Below are positions 46,352-59,830 of a stretch of 64,000 nt of DNA, in pieces. Under the pieces are notes generated by a model. The model saw only the letters and a list, made by a program, of their open reading frames with translations. It did no database searches and was not told the origin of the DNA. The stretch comes from Emydura subglobosa. Lineage: Eukaryota > Chordata > Testudines > Chelidae. Both the position numbers and the translations under genes were made by a program. Position 1 is the stretch's first letter. The number at the start of each line of letters is the position of its first letter. Location: positions 28,376,540 through 28,440,539 of the forward strand of contig ML679959.1 in the NCBI GenBank assembly GCA_007922225.1. The letters are read 5' to 3'.

Positions 46352-46575
46352 GGGCTAGTCTACACATTGGGCGGCACAGTTGTATCGGTGCAGCTGTGCC
46401 GCTGTCAGAGCGCGCGTGTAGCCGCATTGTGTCGATGGGGAGGGAGAGCATCTCCCACCAACATAGCGTGATCCACACAAGCGTTTATGCCGGCAAAACT
46501 TTTGCCGCTTGGGGGCTGTAAATAATACCCCCCCCCCCAAGTGACAAAGGTTTTGTCGATACAGGTGCTAATGAA
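46352..46575. mobile_element. GTCTACAC-type DNA transposon, copy 4
   Basis: It starts ggggctagtctacacattgg, then gtgcagctgtgccgctgtca, gcgtgtagccgcattgtgtc and gtttatgccggcaaaacttt, and ends near ttttgtcgatacaggtgct. It includes an 11-C run. The clustered CpGs are inherited from the element. Confidence 0.6.
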
Positions 46576-49262
46576 GAGAAGACCCTAGAAATGAGAGTGG
46601 CAAGGGGCTCTTTTTAACATGACAGGAGAGTAGGCTTGCACTTCAGATTCTGTGGTGGGCTTCTGATTAAAAGTTGACCAGAAATCTCAGCGAAGCAGTA
46701 GTCACTTTAGGTGAAACTTCGGTTTCATTTCATACTTATTACAAACAGGGAGCTGTGCAGGCTTTCGGATTTTCTCTCTGAATTCTCTAAGCACCGCGAG
46801 GTGGGTATTCCAGTAAAACACGCTGTCTAATCAAGTTAGTTTTTCATTTTTGTATGGCGTTCAGTTAATTAATGATGACAAATTGAGACTGGATTGTGGA
46901 GGACTTCAAGAAGAGTCTGAGTTTTGATTTGCTTGAGAAGACAAGAAGTGTCAAGTTAATCTGTTTTTTTTTTTTAAAGGACAAAAATTAAAATCCTTTG
47001 GAGTTTTTTTTTTTTTTTAAAGTGATTCCGAATCCAGAGCTCAAGTTAAATATAAATCAGCTGACAGTCAAGCTATAGAATGAAGTGTCTTCTTTCTATT
47101 TTGTAATGAAGTCAAGGGTGTATTATTTAAACTTGAGAGATTTCCCTTACAATTAAGGTGAAGTTGTAGTCTGTGGCATATGATGTGTCACTCATTGTGG
47201 GATACTTGCACTCAGTGAATTCCCATATACTAAGGCTCAAATGTCTCCTCCCATTTTTTTAAGCAGAAGAAAACAAGACATTTCAAAAGTGTTACACCTG
47301 GGATTGTTTTCTGCACAAGGAAGAGTTATATGCAACTGACCCCACCCACTCAGATAAAAAACACAGACTTTTCCAGTGAAAGATTTGGCAATCAGCTATC
47401 ACTAGTAGAACCAGTTGCATGTAGAATAGACTGATTGCAGGAGGAAAATTAAAAATCAAAGCACGAGATCAAGGTGAACTAAAGTTAACAGAATTGCCAA
47501 ACTCAGGCTATCAAAAATCATGAGTCAGACCATTGTAAATTGAGATTTTGGGGTTGTTTATTTCCCTTTGGCTGTCTGGTCTTGAAGGTACACATGCTTT
47601 GCATGTTCATGCTTTTTTTTCTGTAACCATGAGAGCTTGACACTTTCCTCCTCCCCGTTTTTTTTCATGAAAGTTGAGATTTTCATGAAGCTTCTTGATT
47701 TCTGAAGCTAGGGCTTCAAGAAAAACACCTATTAGTGGAAGATGCACGATAAAACCACAAGTGTGGCAACATTCTCCTCCACTAGATTGGGTTTAACATC
47801 GATCGGACCTGTCAACATTTTTTATAGAATACAGAACCCTGTGAACTTTGACTCTGAAGTTCAGGGCAAGATTGCAAGCTGCTGTTGTGTGCTCAAGTTA
47901 ATTTAACTGTGTCTACAAATCTGATAGCTCCACGTGCATCTAAATAACTATTTGCTTGTGCTGTTACACATCTTTTTGCGCACAAATCACAGTAACTACA
48001 TCCAGTTTTAAAAACGAGTCTCTGAAAGACCAATTTGAAGCACGTAATGTGAGAGCCGTTCCAGTCCTCGAGTTAAAAATTGGCCCCCACTGTTAATGTG
48101 ACTTCTTTATTTTAACTAAATCACTGCCCTCCCCTTGCTAATCAGGGTTCTGCGCAGCACATTACAAATAATAAACCCAACTTCATGCAAAAAGCCTAGA
48201 TTGGAACGGTAGGGTAAAGTAGTTAGAGGCTGGAAATTCCAGTGTTTAAAGATGCATGCACAGCTTGAATTCTGCCCCTCTTGTTGAGTGCGTGTTTGTT
48301 ATTGCAATAGTCTTTTTAATTACATGATCACACTGTAATCTGAAAAACATTGTAGCATTTTGTCTACAGTAGCCTCAGGTGCACATAATGGCGTAACGTC
48401 TTGGAGTCATCCTCCTTGAAGATGTGACGTATGACGCTAAACGTGTACCTAAGGTTGGGAAAACAAAACAAAAACACCCTGGGATGTGGGCACTGCCCTC
48501 AGCCCAACATGATAACCAGTCAAGTGGTCAACGTGTGCGTGCACAGCCTTCCTTTAGCTTTTGCTGTAACAGCTACACCACGGAGAGAATGCCTCCTTAA
48601 AATTCAAACAGATCAAAACCAACCAAGGGACCCAGACCCAATGATGTATGAGCTTTCCGGCCCCAAGAGAACATTGATACGTGCCTTCGTGTGCAAGGTT
48701 TTCTAACCTGAGCCAGAAAAACAAACCGGAAGCAATAAGGAATGCGTGTCAATGGCGGTGATGACTCCTGTAAAAGGAGCTCCCACAAATCGGCTTTCTA
48801 GATGGATGCACGTCTGGAGCCTTGTTTAAATTCGTTTTCCATAGGGGCATGTTTGTTTTGAGAGCCTGGCAATAAGACTATAGCCTTCTTCGGAGGCACT
48901 CGCAGTTTGTCCTCTGTCTTTTTGAAGGGGCTAGAAAGACAGGAAACTCTCCAGGTAACTTTCTGAAGGAGGTGCCGCCTCCCATATGGAAACATTTGTG
49001 CGCCACCTAATCTGGAAAGAACTAGTTCACCCATAAAAAGCAGCCCAGGAGGAGCCTGAGAGTTTATCTTTGCCTTTGCACCATAAAAAAGATCTGAACC
49101 CATCCAGATTCTTATTCAGAATAATAGAAAATAGAAACCAGGGCCTCCTTTCCAGGGACATTCTGGTTTTATTAGTGTTATCTTTTCCCATGTGGCTGTC
49201 TATAAGGAATAATCGATTCATGCACTTCTTGGGTTTCAGAAATTTACCTGAGGGGCGGTTTG

Positions 49263-49264
<2 letters not shown>

Positions 49265-49295
<31 letters not shown>
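49265..49295. repeat. (CT)n microsatellite
   Basis: About 15 CT units in intron 4, followed by a short catatata stretch. Confidence 0.95.
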
Positions 49296-49302
<7 letters not shown>

Positions 49303-49384
49303 ATTTGTTTTGTCTTTCATCTTTTAAATACTCCTAGGATAGGCTGGTCACACAATTTGAACATTTATTTGGAGTGATATATTT

Positions 49385-49600
49385 ATTTAATATGACTATT
49401 ATTAATCTTTAATATTTGTATTACGGTCATGCCTCAGCTGAGAGCAGGGCCCCATTGCATTAAAGGGCTGCCCAGGGGACGCTCTGATAGACAAGATAGT
49501 GACTTGGCTAAGGTCACACAAGCAGCTCGGTGTTAGAGCCGGGTATAGAACTTAGATCTACTGAGCCACTGCCCATCAGACTGTGCTCTCTCTCAAGATA
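49385..49600 (-). repeat. MIR-like CORE-SINE, antisense
   Basis: The order atttgtattacggtcatgcc, gagagcagggccccattgca, gtgacttggctaaggtcaca and actgagccactgcccatcag is the reverse complement of a nearly full copy, with an extra segment around 49460. Confidence 0.65.
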
Positions 49601-50464
49601 AATCAAATAATGTGCTCAGACTCAAGAACACTTTGATTGCTAAAAAAATACAGAGCTTAGACTGGCCCTACCCCAGAAGGTTCACAGCCTGCCAGGTCCT
49701 GCAGTCCTATATGTGTTTGGTGGACCCATGTGCTTGCATGAAGTACCATTGACTTAATGATGGACCACCAGTGCGTTGCGCAGCCCTTCCCGTTGCTTCT
49801 GAACAATGTTGCAAGGGGAAGCGTTGGCGGGAGGATATATCCCCTGGTGGGCCACAGAATGAAAAAGCTCAGCCACCGTTTAGTTGAAAAGAAATTCTTT
49901 GCTTTATTACATCTTTAGTTTATCAGACTGACTCAGCAAAAGTCTCATTCTCTGCCCTCAAGTCCAGCATTTAAAACAAAAAACAAGCTTTTTGGTTTTT
50001 TAATGAGAATTCTGTGTGTCTGGGGCAGAAAGAAAAAGTGTTAATTAAACATAATTGTCACTAGTGCAACACACAAAGCCCCACCTTCCATGAGAAAAGA
50101 ATAAAAAGAATCATAAACCTGGATTAGGATCTCACTATATATATTTAAAAAAATCACCGTGTGAAAAGAAACCCATGCATCAAATGTATCATTGCGCCTC
50201 CAGCAGTATTGCCAGAGGAATTAACTTTACAAGGAACAGCCCCAACCTGGAAAGGGGCCATCTTTCTCATCAGATCCGTGTGGGACTTGGGTTTCTGGAG
50301 CTGAGTGAAGTAAGGGTTAAAAACACTTACAGATCAGAATGTTTGATGGCTGGTGGTCAGGTGGGCATCTTAAAAGTAGAGACAGCAGGAAAAAATAGCA
50401 GAACACCCTCCCCCTCTCTTTTTTCCCCCCCTTCTGTTCACTCTTGGTTAAAACTTGGCATATC

Positions 50465-50870
50465 TATAACTATACTTAGCACTTACGTAGTGCTTTAAAT
50501 CTTCAAAGTGCTGTACAAACATTACTGAACTAATCCTCGCAACACCCCTGCCTGGTAGGCAAATCGGAGTTATAATCCCTCTTTTAGCAATGGGGAGAGT
50601 GAGGAGCAGAAGACGAACCAAATTTTCCAAATGTAGCACCTGAATTTTGATGCCTTATTTTTTTTCCATACGGCTTTTGGGCTGATTTTCATTGGCTGAA
50701 TGCCCTCTGCTCTCGCTGACTGGAGCTGTGAGTGGTCAGTGCGTCTGGAAATGGGGCCCTTGGCATCTCAAATTGGACAGTCAAAAATGTTGGCCGTAAA
50801 GACTTGCCCACGGTCACATGGTAGTTGGTGGCAGAGCAGGGGCCATGTCCCATTCTGCTGCATCTGTGTC
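50465..50870 (-). repeat. MIR-like SINE interrupted by another repeat
   Basis: The outer SINE (antisense) reads from cttagcacttacgtagtgct to cttttagcaatggggagagt at about 50465-50610. It resumes at gacttgcccacggtcacatg and gtggcagagcaggggccatg (50795-50870). The interval 50675-50790 (ttgggctgattttcattggc ... ggcatctcaaattggacagt) belongs to the fold-back repeat family of 18965-19080. Confidence 0.5.
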
Positions 50871-52289
50871 ATGTTGAATAGGAAGTGTTTTTAAAATATC
50901 AATGTTACCAACATCTCTCTTTGCTGGTGATGCCGGGTAGCTGTACAACTGTCATCCCTCCTGCCCCCTTTTATTTAAAACGTGTCAGTTTTCAGGGTTT
51001 TTTTTTAAAAACAAATCTGTAACGTTACGCTAAAAAGCTTTGAGGAGCAAAGATATTTGGCAAGTGATTTATTATGTAATTTAATACCTTCATTTTTCAG
51101 GGTGGGGCACAGTGTTTAAAATAGACACTTACTGTACCTGCCAAAGTATAAAGGGGGATACTTGGGCAGATTAGTTCCTTCTCTTAGCTCAGATGGAATA
51201 TGCTGAATTCTAGAAGGTGCCAGTTTTCCTTATAATATGCTGTAGACTGGGCTGCAATTCCAGAATGCGTTTAAGCACTGCCGAAGTGTGTGTTAAATTA
51301 ATTAAATTAAAGATAAGCACCTTGTGCTAAACTGGGATGCAGGGGCGTGTTTTAGTAGAGCAGGGTGTGATAATGGTAAGTATTCTGCTCTAAAAGACTG
51401 TCCCAGGTAGAGAGGGTTCGTATATAGAAGGGAGCATGAACTTCCATTGTGCAATAACTGCTTTTCTTAAGGTTTCTACTATGTAAAGAAGGTGTGTCCT
51501 ATCCATATTTTCACATAGCCTATTAACTACTAAAAAGGGTTTCATTTCTATAAATAGACCTGTGAAATGAGTTTTGATTTTTTTTTAAACTTCATATTGA
51601 TATGAAGATGCATTTACTGTCGACTTACAAACAGGAAAACGTTTACAAATAAAATTCAACACACATTTAATATACCAGATTAAAGAAATTGACTTGGAAG
51701 AAGCAGGTTTGTTGTGTGATACCAAGTTGTGGGGTTATTTTTGTTTTTTAAGCTAGCAAACTACGTGCGTGTCTGATGCACATGACCAGTTGATATCTTT
51801 CTAATGCAAACATTTTTTGCAGCACAAAAAGTCACATTTAGGTGACTGTAAGGTTGCATCACAGATAAAAATGAGAAACTCAGATTTATGGCTGTCTTTT
51901 CTTTTGCAACAGTATGATTTTTTAAGTATGGCTTCAGTTTCAACATCCTGGCTTTGTGTTGCAGGTCGTCTGCTACTGAATATGCATTTTTTAAGTTTAG
52001 TACCCTTTCTCTTTCTGCAGGAAACACTGAAGTTATTAGCCTATTTCCTTTCAAATATTTAAAGTACATTTTGGTAACTTTTTTTTCCCAAGAGGAAGAT
52101 CAAAAGAGTATATATATTTAAAAAATAGAAATCACCACTTATGGTCTGGGAGCCATATGAATTGTGCGATTCTCAGGGGACAGTTGTCCACATCCCCCGT
52201 CATACCCACTCGACAGAGTCCTGAGATAGGGCAGGGATGCCGATCGACCCCTTCAGCCCTGTTCTCTGCTGCTCCTCAGGCGGGGTCTG

Positions 52290-52440
52290 CTTTGTGGCAG
52301 TGTTGTCTAGTGGACAGAGCTCTGGGCTGGGGCTCAGGAGACCTGGGTTCTCTTCCAGGGTCTGCTGCTGGGTGACCCAGGCTTAGCTGGTAATTTAATG
52401 GTCCCTCAGCTTTATGTCTGGAGTGTCAACATCATAAGGC
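52290..52440 (+). repeat. MIR-like CORE-SINE, sense
   Basis: The sequence gcagtgttgtctagtggaca, gagctctgggctggggctca, gggttctcttccagggtctg, ctgctgggtgacccagg is a clear head and body of the tRNA-derived SINE. Confidence 0.65.
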
Positions 52441-53737
52441 ACCCCAAAGAGAAATCCTCACGTGCAAGCGGTTTGAGTGTCTGCTTGAATGAAAACCGCG
52501 CTTCCCATTTTGTGCAGCTGGAGTGAGATGGAATCGGAGGGGCTGGCCCTTCTGCAGGCGGAGCAGTCTGGTGTAGCGTTTGTAGCACTCTTGCTCTGCA
52601 TCCTAGAGAGATGTCAGTCCAGAACTGGCAGCTAGCATCACCGAGGCTGTGTGGCCATCGGTTCCTTTTCATTAGATGCAACGTGGTCAGCGGCCAGTCC
52701 CTTCCTCTGAGCGTGATCTAGCCCGACATGGAACTAGGACTCCATCTCGTCCTCCAGACTTGGAAGCTGAAGAGCAGCCCAAACTCAGAGGCGGGTTAAA
52801 GCGTGCAAGAGTGAACAGAAGATAGGCAGTGGCGATGGCCCTGCAATCCTGTCTTGAGGCCAGACATTAAGATTAGGAAAGGAAACCATGGGACACTAGC
52901 TTCTGGGAATTGCTGTCTGCATGCCAACAGGAGAGAGAGGAGAAAAGTTCCCATGAGATGCTCAGCAGACACAAAACGCTAAGTGACACGTGTTCATTAA
53001 TCAGTTATGTGCTGATCTGTTTTATGGTGAGTGTTTTTTGTTTCCTGTTCCTTTCTGCTGCAGACTGTCTCAGGTTATTAATTCTGAGTCATCCATTTGC
53101 TGACCTGTCCCCGATGTTCTTGAAGCAGATTGGTGCACGGGATTGCTAGATTTCTTTTTAGGCAGATTTTTCTTTGTATAAAGGCCTCTCACTAAAAAAC
53201 ATCATTGCAGATGCTGACCTACAAAGGAGTTGTGGGTCCCTAGAATGGCCATATGGGGAAGGAGCACTGGCCCAGATTTTTAGAGGCATTTACGCTTTTG
53301 AAATCAATTGGAGTTAGACGTCTACAGGTCTTTACAGATTGGGTCCATAGCTATTAGCTGGCATGTGCCATTTGTCACTTTCATGAATGTTAAAAGTGAT
53401 ACAGTAGAAGACTGTACATTTTTCTTCAAGAAACTGACCAAAAACCCATTGCTTTTAAAGCTGACGTTCTCTGCTGGAACGTGGTGGTATAAAAATGGCT
53501 CACTCTGGCTCTGCGGCCCCTCAATACGGTCAAAATATGGTGACTTTTGTGACAGAAACAAGTTTTTACTGGTCTTCTGCTCCTGTTAGCAGACCATCAG
53601 GAGCAAGAGGAGAAGGGCTTGGATTCTATATCTTCTAGTGCAGCATCAGCAGACTTTTCACTAAGTTCCCACCAGTTATTTTTGCCCAAATCCAGTGAAG
53701 GAAATGGCATTGCATTGGTGTTGTTTGCCGGCAAAAC

Positions 53738-53752
53738 CCCCCCCCCCCCCCC
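53738..53752. repeat. C homopolymer
   Basis: About 14 C residues in intron 4, followed by accccctgcg. Confidence 0.9.
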
Positions 53753-54104
53753 ACCCCCTGCGAGCCTTTATTATTGGTGTTGCTTGAGAAGTAAAAAGCC
53801 CATCTTGACACATGGATTCCAGGTAGTATTTGTGGGGCTGGCCATTAGAAAAACACGTCCACTTGAGTACCTTTGATGTGGAGTCATTGAGAGACCACAT
53901 ATTTGGCGTATGCCACTGTCGGTCACTTAACAGTAGAACGTTACTCTCTAATGGAGGCATCTTCTCCTAAAAGTGGAGCGGGATTGCATGCTGTGTTTGA
54001 GGGTTCTTCGGGGCAGCTTCTTAAAACAGGGCTACTAAAGAGTCTCTCTTGTATAGGGTTTTCCTGTGCAATTTTAACCTTTGTGTGCACTGGTTTTCCA
54101 TATT

Positions 54105-54250
54105 GGCTAGTGATTTGGGGTGCCTAACTAGAGATGTCTTGTCTTCAGAAAGGACTGAGCGCCACCCCTTCCCCCCAGATCAGCATCCTTTGGGATGTCT
54201 GAAATTGGCAACCTGAACTCACCTTTGAAAATCTGGGCCTGTGTTTTCAT
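54105..54250. repeat. Palindromic ancient repeat, copy 3
   Basis: The segment gatttggggtgcctaactag, then gtcttcagaaaggactgagc, then acctttgaaaatctgggcct follows the family order with inverted halves. It is diverged. Confidence 0.4.
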
Positions 54251-54814
54251 CTCCTGTGTGATGCAATGTTAATCTCCTCCTCTGAGGAGCTAGTACTTCC
54301 TAGAGAAGCCTAGTTTTAGCTTGTCTATGAAAGTTACTGTCCATGGCTGCCATTTGGCAATCTGCTTAGCACTCACTTCCCTGCTTAGCTGAGGTCTCTC
54401 TCCGATGCTTTGTGTAGGCCACTGTATGCGGGGCCTTGTCTGGCCAGCCTGGGAAGGCAAAGGCGTAACTCCATCGGTTTTATCCACTGGTCGTTCCAAG
54501 CCAGTTACACCTTCTAGGGATCATCCACCCCTCAAGCTCCATTAGGGAGAGGCACTTGTCATCAACTCACCAGCCACTGTATGAGCTGCCGTCTGACTTG
54601 TCTTGGTGAAATGTGTCATTAGGCAGCTCTGAAATACACCAGTCGCGTTTTTATGACCCCTGGCATTGTTGGAACCACAATGGGGAAATACTGATTGCTG
54701 CCCCTCCACTTGGTTACATTTATCTGCATTTAATAGCTCTGATCCTAGCTCATCTTGAATAACCAGGTGCGTTTTGGCTTGCACGGCTGTAGGTACGTTA
54801 GAGTTAATAACAAT

Positions 54815-54832
54815 AAAAAAAAAAAAAAAAAA
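54815..54832. repeat. A homopolymer
   Basis: A run of about 18 A residues followed by ttaaataa. Confidence 0.85.
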
Positions 54833-55329
54833 TTAAATAACCTTTGAGTTTTGGCCGCAGGCAAAGTAGGTGAGACGATGTGTTTTGGAGATGAATGTTC
54901 TTGCAGGAGGCAAGATGTAGCTTGCAGGAGAACATCTGCAACCAATCCATTCTGTATGAGATGGGGCCAAGGCTTGTTTGTCTCTCAGTACCTGTTCAAA
55001 CATGTAGCCCAGCAAACATTTCCACACACATTGTGGAGAGTGGGGCAGGAGAGAGAGAGAAATCAAGCTGAAAGTTGACTGTGAATAGCTGTGATTTCTT
55101 CATAAAACTTTTAGACGTGTTGTTAATTCGATTAACAACTTTCAAGGCACAGTAGAAGAGTTTGATTTTTTATTTTAATTGCTCACATTGGTGCTAGAAA
55201 GTATCTGGCTTTGGCTAAGATCAAATGTGGTATCAGTTTAGTATCTAAAAAGAACTATCCCTGAGGACTTTATTTGAGAGAGAGAGAGAGTGTCTGTCCA
55301 ATGCATAGATTCAAGGGACTGTGAGTAGG

Positions 55330-57640
55330 AATACTTGGTTTTTGTTAATGACTCTGTTCCTGACATGCTGAAACCCACCACGGTAGCATTTCACTTCAAA
55401 AAGGGGAACTCCACAAAAATGAGGAAGCTAGCTACACAGAAATTAAAAGGAACAGTCACAAGTGTGAAATGCCTGCAAGCTGCATGGAAACACTTTAAAA
55501 ACACTATAATAGAGGCTTAAACTAAATGTATACCCTAAATTAAAACATATAAACAAAACCACCATGCCTGAACAACAGAGTAAAAGAGGCAGTTAGAGGC
55601 AAAAGGACATCCTTTAAAAATTGGAAGTCAAATCCTACTGAAGGAAATCAGAAGGAACATAAGCTCTGGCAAGGCAAGTGTAAAAGTATAAATAGTCAGG
55701 CCAATAAAAAATTTGAAGAGCACCTAGCGTAAGACCCAAAAATTCATAGCAAATTTTTCTGAAAGTACATCAGAAGCAGGAATTCTGCCAGACAGTTAGT
55801 GGAACCACTGGACAATAAAGGTGCTAAAGGAGCACTCAAGGCCATTGTGGAGACACTAAATGAATTTTTTGCCTCCATCTTCGCTGCAAAGACTGAGGGA
55901 GATTTCCACACCTGAGCCATTCTGTTTAGGTGACACTTTCTCAGATTTGTCCCAGACTGGGATGTCAATAGAGGAAGCTTTGGATAAATGGAGATATTAT
56001 ATGGTAATAAGTCACTAAGACCAGATGGTATCACCCAGAAGTTCTAAAGGCACTCAAAAACGGAATTGCAGAACTACTAACTGTGGTATGTAATCTGTGT
56101 TTTAAATCAGTCTCTGTATCAGATGACTGGAGGATAGCTAATGTAAAGCGGGTTTTTAAGAAGGATTGCAGAGGTAATCCTGGCAATTACAGAATGGTAA
56201 GCCTAACTTCAGTGCCAGGCAGATTGGTTGAAACGACAGTAAAGAACAGAATTATCAGGCACCAAGATGAATACAATGTGTTGTGGAATAGTCAGCACTG
56301 CTTTTGTAAAGGGAAATTGTGCCGCCTCAATCCTTTTAAAATTCTTTGAGCTTCTCAACAAGCATCTTCACAAGGGTGATCGAGTTGCTGCGTTGTACTT
56401 GAACTTTGAGAAGACCTTTGACAAGGTCCCACACCAAAGGCTCTTAGTAAAATAATCAGTTAGGGGATAAGAGGAAATGTCCTCTCGTTGTGCTGTAACC
56501 CGTTAAAAGATAAGTATGAAGGATTGGAATAAATGGTCGAGGTCCCACAAGGATCTGCAGTGCTGTTCAAAACACATTCATAAATGATCTGGAAAATTGG
56601 GTAAACAGTGAGATGGCAAAGTTTGTAGATAATACAAAATTATTCAAGGCAGTTAAGACCAAAGCTGACTGTGAAGAGTTACAAAGGGATCTCACAAAAG
56701 TGGCTGACTGGGAGAAAAAATGGGAGATGAAATTCAGTGTTGATAAATGTAAAGTAATGCATATTGGAACACATAATCCCGACTAGAGATACAAAATGAT
56801 GGGGTCTAAATTAGTTGTTACCATTCAAGAAAGTGATCCTGGAGTTGTGGATAGTTCTCTGAAAACATCTGCTCAATGTGCATCAGCAGTCAAAAAAAGC
56901 GAGCAGAATGTTAGGAACCATTAGGAAAAGAATAGATGACTGTAAATATCATAATGCCACTATATAAATCCATGGTATGCTGACACCTGGAATACTGTGT
57001 GCAGTTCTGGTCTCCCCATCTCAAAGATATATTAGAATTGAAAAAAAGTACAGAGAAGGACAACAAAAATGATGACGGTTATGGAACAGCTTTCATATGA
57101 AGAGAGAATAAAAAGACTGGGACTGTTCAGTTTAGAAGCGAGATGATAAAGGGGTGGGGAATATGATTAGCAGTCTATGAAATTGTAAATGGTGTGGAGA
57201 AAGTGAATGAGGAAGTGTTGTTTACCCCTTCACATAACACAAGGAGCAAGGGTCACCCAATGAAATGAATAGGCAACAAGCTTAAAACAAACAAAAGGAA
57301 ATACTTCTTCATATAACTCTGTCAACTCATGGAACTCGTTGCCAAGGGATGTTGCGAAGGCCAAAATTATAACTGCGTTGAAAAAAGAATTAGATAAATT
57401 CATGGAGAATAGGTCCATCAATGGCTTTTAGCCAAGATGGTCAGGGGTGCAACCCCATGCTCTTGGTGTCCATAAAACTCTGACTGCCAGAGGCTGGAAG
57501 AGGATGACGGGACGGACCACTCGATAATTGTTGTTTTGTTCACTCCTATTGAAGCCTCTGGCACCAGCCACTGTTGGCGGACAGGATACTGGGTTAGATG
57601 GACTGTTGGTCCGACCCAGTATGGCCATTTTTATGAATAA
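55330..57640 (+). pseudogene. Degenerate CR1-type non-LTR retrotransposon
   Basis: A 2.3-kb sense copy lacking ORF1 and the endonuclease. Reverse-transcriptase pieces are readable in broken frames. At 56083-56349 are DDWRIANVKRVFKK and NYRMVSLTSVPGRLVE, matching the finger/palm entry of CR1 RT. At 56267-56455 is ALYLNFEKTFDKVPHQRLL, where the catalytic Asp of motif A (YLDFSKAFD in active elements) is Asn. Downstream pieces around 56580-56760 resemble the thumb (WEKKWEMKFSVDKCKVMHIG). The 3' end at 57615-57640 (gacccagtatggccattttt) is the family terminus. Many stops and frame changes show it is dead; the 5' boundary is approximate. Confidence 0.85.
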
Positions 57641-59709
57641 CCTTGGGCAAGTCTCCGAAACTGTAGGACATGGATTCCTGGTGAAATACACCTCCTCACA
57701 TGCTACTGACCAGATCCTGTTTGGTCAGTAAGAATCAAATAGAGAATGGATGCTCAGCAGTTGCAATTTAAAAAGCTTGTTAATTCATCTATAATGTTGT
57801 CCTGGAAACGTCTCTTGCTTAGGGTCCGTGGCAGCACATGTATCATGGAGCAGTTAGCTGAGCCCATAAGAGTCCCTCACGTACAGTTTAAAATATTGAT
57901 GAAGCAGGCCCACAAAATGCGCATGGAGTTGAACACGTGACTTGCGTGTGTAATTACCCAGATTGGGCGTGTAAATCAGGGAGCTGCACAATCCACAGGT
58001 ATTCAGATCTGCAGTTACCTGACTTGCGGGATAGTCCCGAACTGAATTCAGGTCTCCGTGATCTGCTGTCAGTGGCAGAGTGGGACTGCTGATGCTCTGA
58101 GCTCCGTCTTGTCTTAAACAGAGCTATCCGCACAAAGACCGGCACGCTCGCTGCTGGCTCCTTGTTGGGATGAAAAAAATGTTCCCTAGGGCCTTCCTCT
58201 TCCTCCTCATCCCTGGGGCTATATTTGTTTGTACCGATCGAGGGAATTGATGTGAGTAAAAGGGAGAGTGTGGAAATGCTGACTCCGGCCCTAGGGCACG
58301 CTTCTCAAGGGCCAGATGCTGAGTTCTGGGCCAGCCGGTTGTAGGAACGGATCCTGCGTGCAATGCTCCGGCCACAATGATGGTTCCCCCTACACTATTT
58401 TGCAGCCCCTCCTATAGCGAGTGTGCTGGAATGGAGACTCTGACCCTCTGAGTTTGGGTTGCCTACCACTGTCCTGTAGCTCCTGAACAAGCTTGTTCAG
58501 TCAAGCGCTAGTGCTTGGCAAAGCCCGTGAGTTGAAGGAGTGCAGCGTGGCAGACCCTCTCCCCTCAGACTTCATTGTGGCCAGAATTAGTCCGTAGTGC
58601 ACGTGCTGTGTTGGAATGAAAGCACTCTTTTCCGCGCACACACACAACCTACACTTGCACTCACGCCCACAGTCACATGCATTTGTCAGCCTTCGCCGTG
58701 TATCCTGTTGCAAAGGGTCTTCCTTGGACCCCAGGAGCTTACATTTTCTTGCAATCGCCGACAGCTTAGGAGAGCCCCTTGGATTGGCCTGAGGAGAGTG
58801 TCAGTTACTGGGCCTGGGACCCTGTAGGTCACCTTAACTGCAGAGATGCTCAGACTATTTCCCAGTGTGCATCTCCTGTCCTCCATGGCAACCCTCCTCC
58901 CCCTCCCTCCATGTCCTGTGTCTTCACAGCTGAGGGTGACTTGAGCAACAGCGCTGCCTATCTCTGGAGAAGTCGTTTGCGTGAAGGGGGGTTCCAAAAG
59001 TGTCGGCCCTTCCTGTTCGTTTGCTCTGGAGCCTCCCTCGCAAACACGAGCACAGGGCGGCTGGGAGGTGTCTGCCACACGCTAAAATTATAGCTTTTGT
59101 TCTCATTTCTTTTCCCCCTCAGGTAAGCCCTGCCCGTCCCAGGGCTCCTCCACCCACCTTCAGTGCACGCCAACGCCTCACCTTTTCCCTGAGTCCCGGC
59201 CTCTAGTTTATTTGCGTTACCCCTCCACATCCATGCTAGCAATGTGAAAAGCCCCTTTTCCTCCGGCTGGGGGATTCCATTCAGAGCTCCTGGCGAAGCA
59301 CCTAGTGGAGCGTGTGCCCACGCATGTGGGAATGCTTTCTCTTGGCTTACACGAGCCGCTAATGTTGCTTAGCTGCTAAACTCTACCTGCAGGAGTGGAT
59401 GTTCCAGGCAGAAAATTAGCTTAGGGAGTCAAGATCACATTTTTCTTTGCTAATTAGAGGATTAAAGATGCAGGGGGTTGGAGTGAGTTGTCAGCGTGCC
59501 ACAGACGAGAGCCTTTGACGGCGGAATCTGACTAGAGATTAAATAAATTGTGTTTAAATAAAAAAATGCGGTTACAGTTTTAGCCTTCAAGAATAACTGA
59601 TGCCCTCTAGTTTTAGGCAGCTGGTGCACTGTGGGCCACTCACTAGAGTGTTCGTAATCTCAGTGTTTCCTTGTGCTTCTCCCATTTGTTTGTGCCCAGC
59701 CGAAGTATC

Positions 59710-59830
59710 TTGTCTATACTTTCAATATTAAGCCCTTTGGAGCAGGGACTGTTCTGTGTTCAGCTGGGGCCCTAAACCTGTTCCACTGTACAGCGAGCTG
59801 CATCTATGTGCCTCTGGTGTGTTTCAGTAA
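59710..59830 (+). repeat. LINE/SINE 3'-tail fragment
   Basis: The sequence aatattaagccctttggagc, agggactgttctgtgttcag, ggccctaaacctgttccact resembles the gattgtaagctctttggggcagggactgt tail found elsewhere in the window. Confidence 0.45.

Noticed and set aside
51955..52075. Strong acceptor-like sequence (ccctttctctttctgcag) in intron 4
   Set aside because: No donor follows within a reasonable distance and the downstream frame closes early, so it is probably a decoy site.
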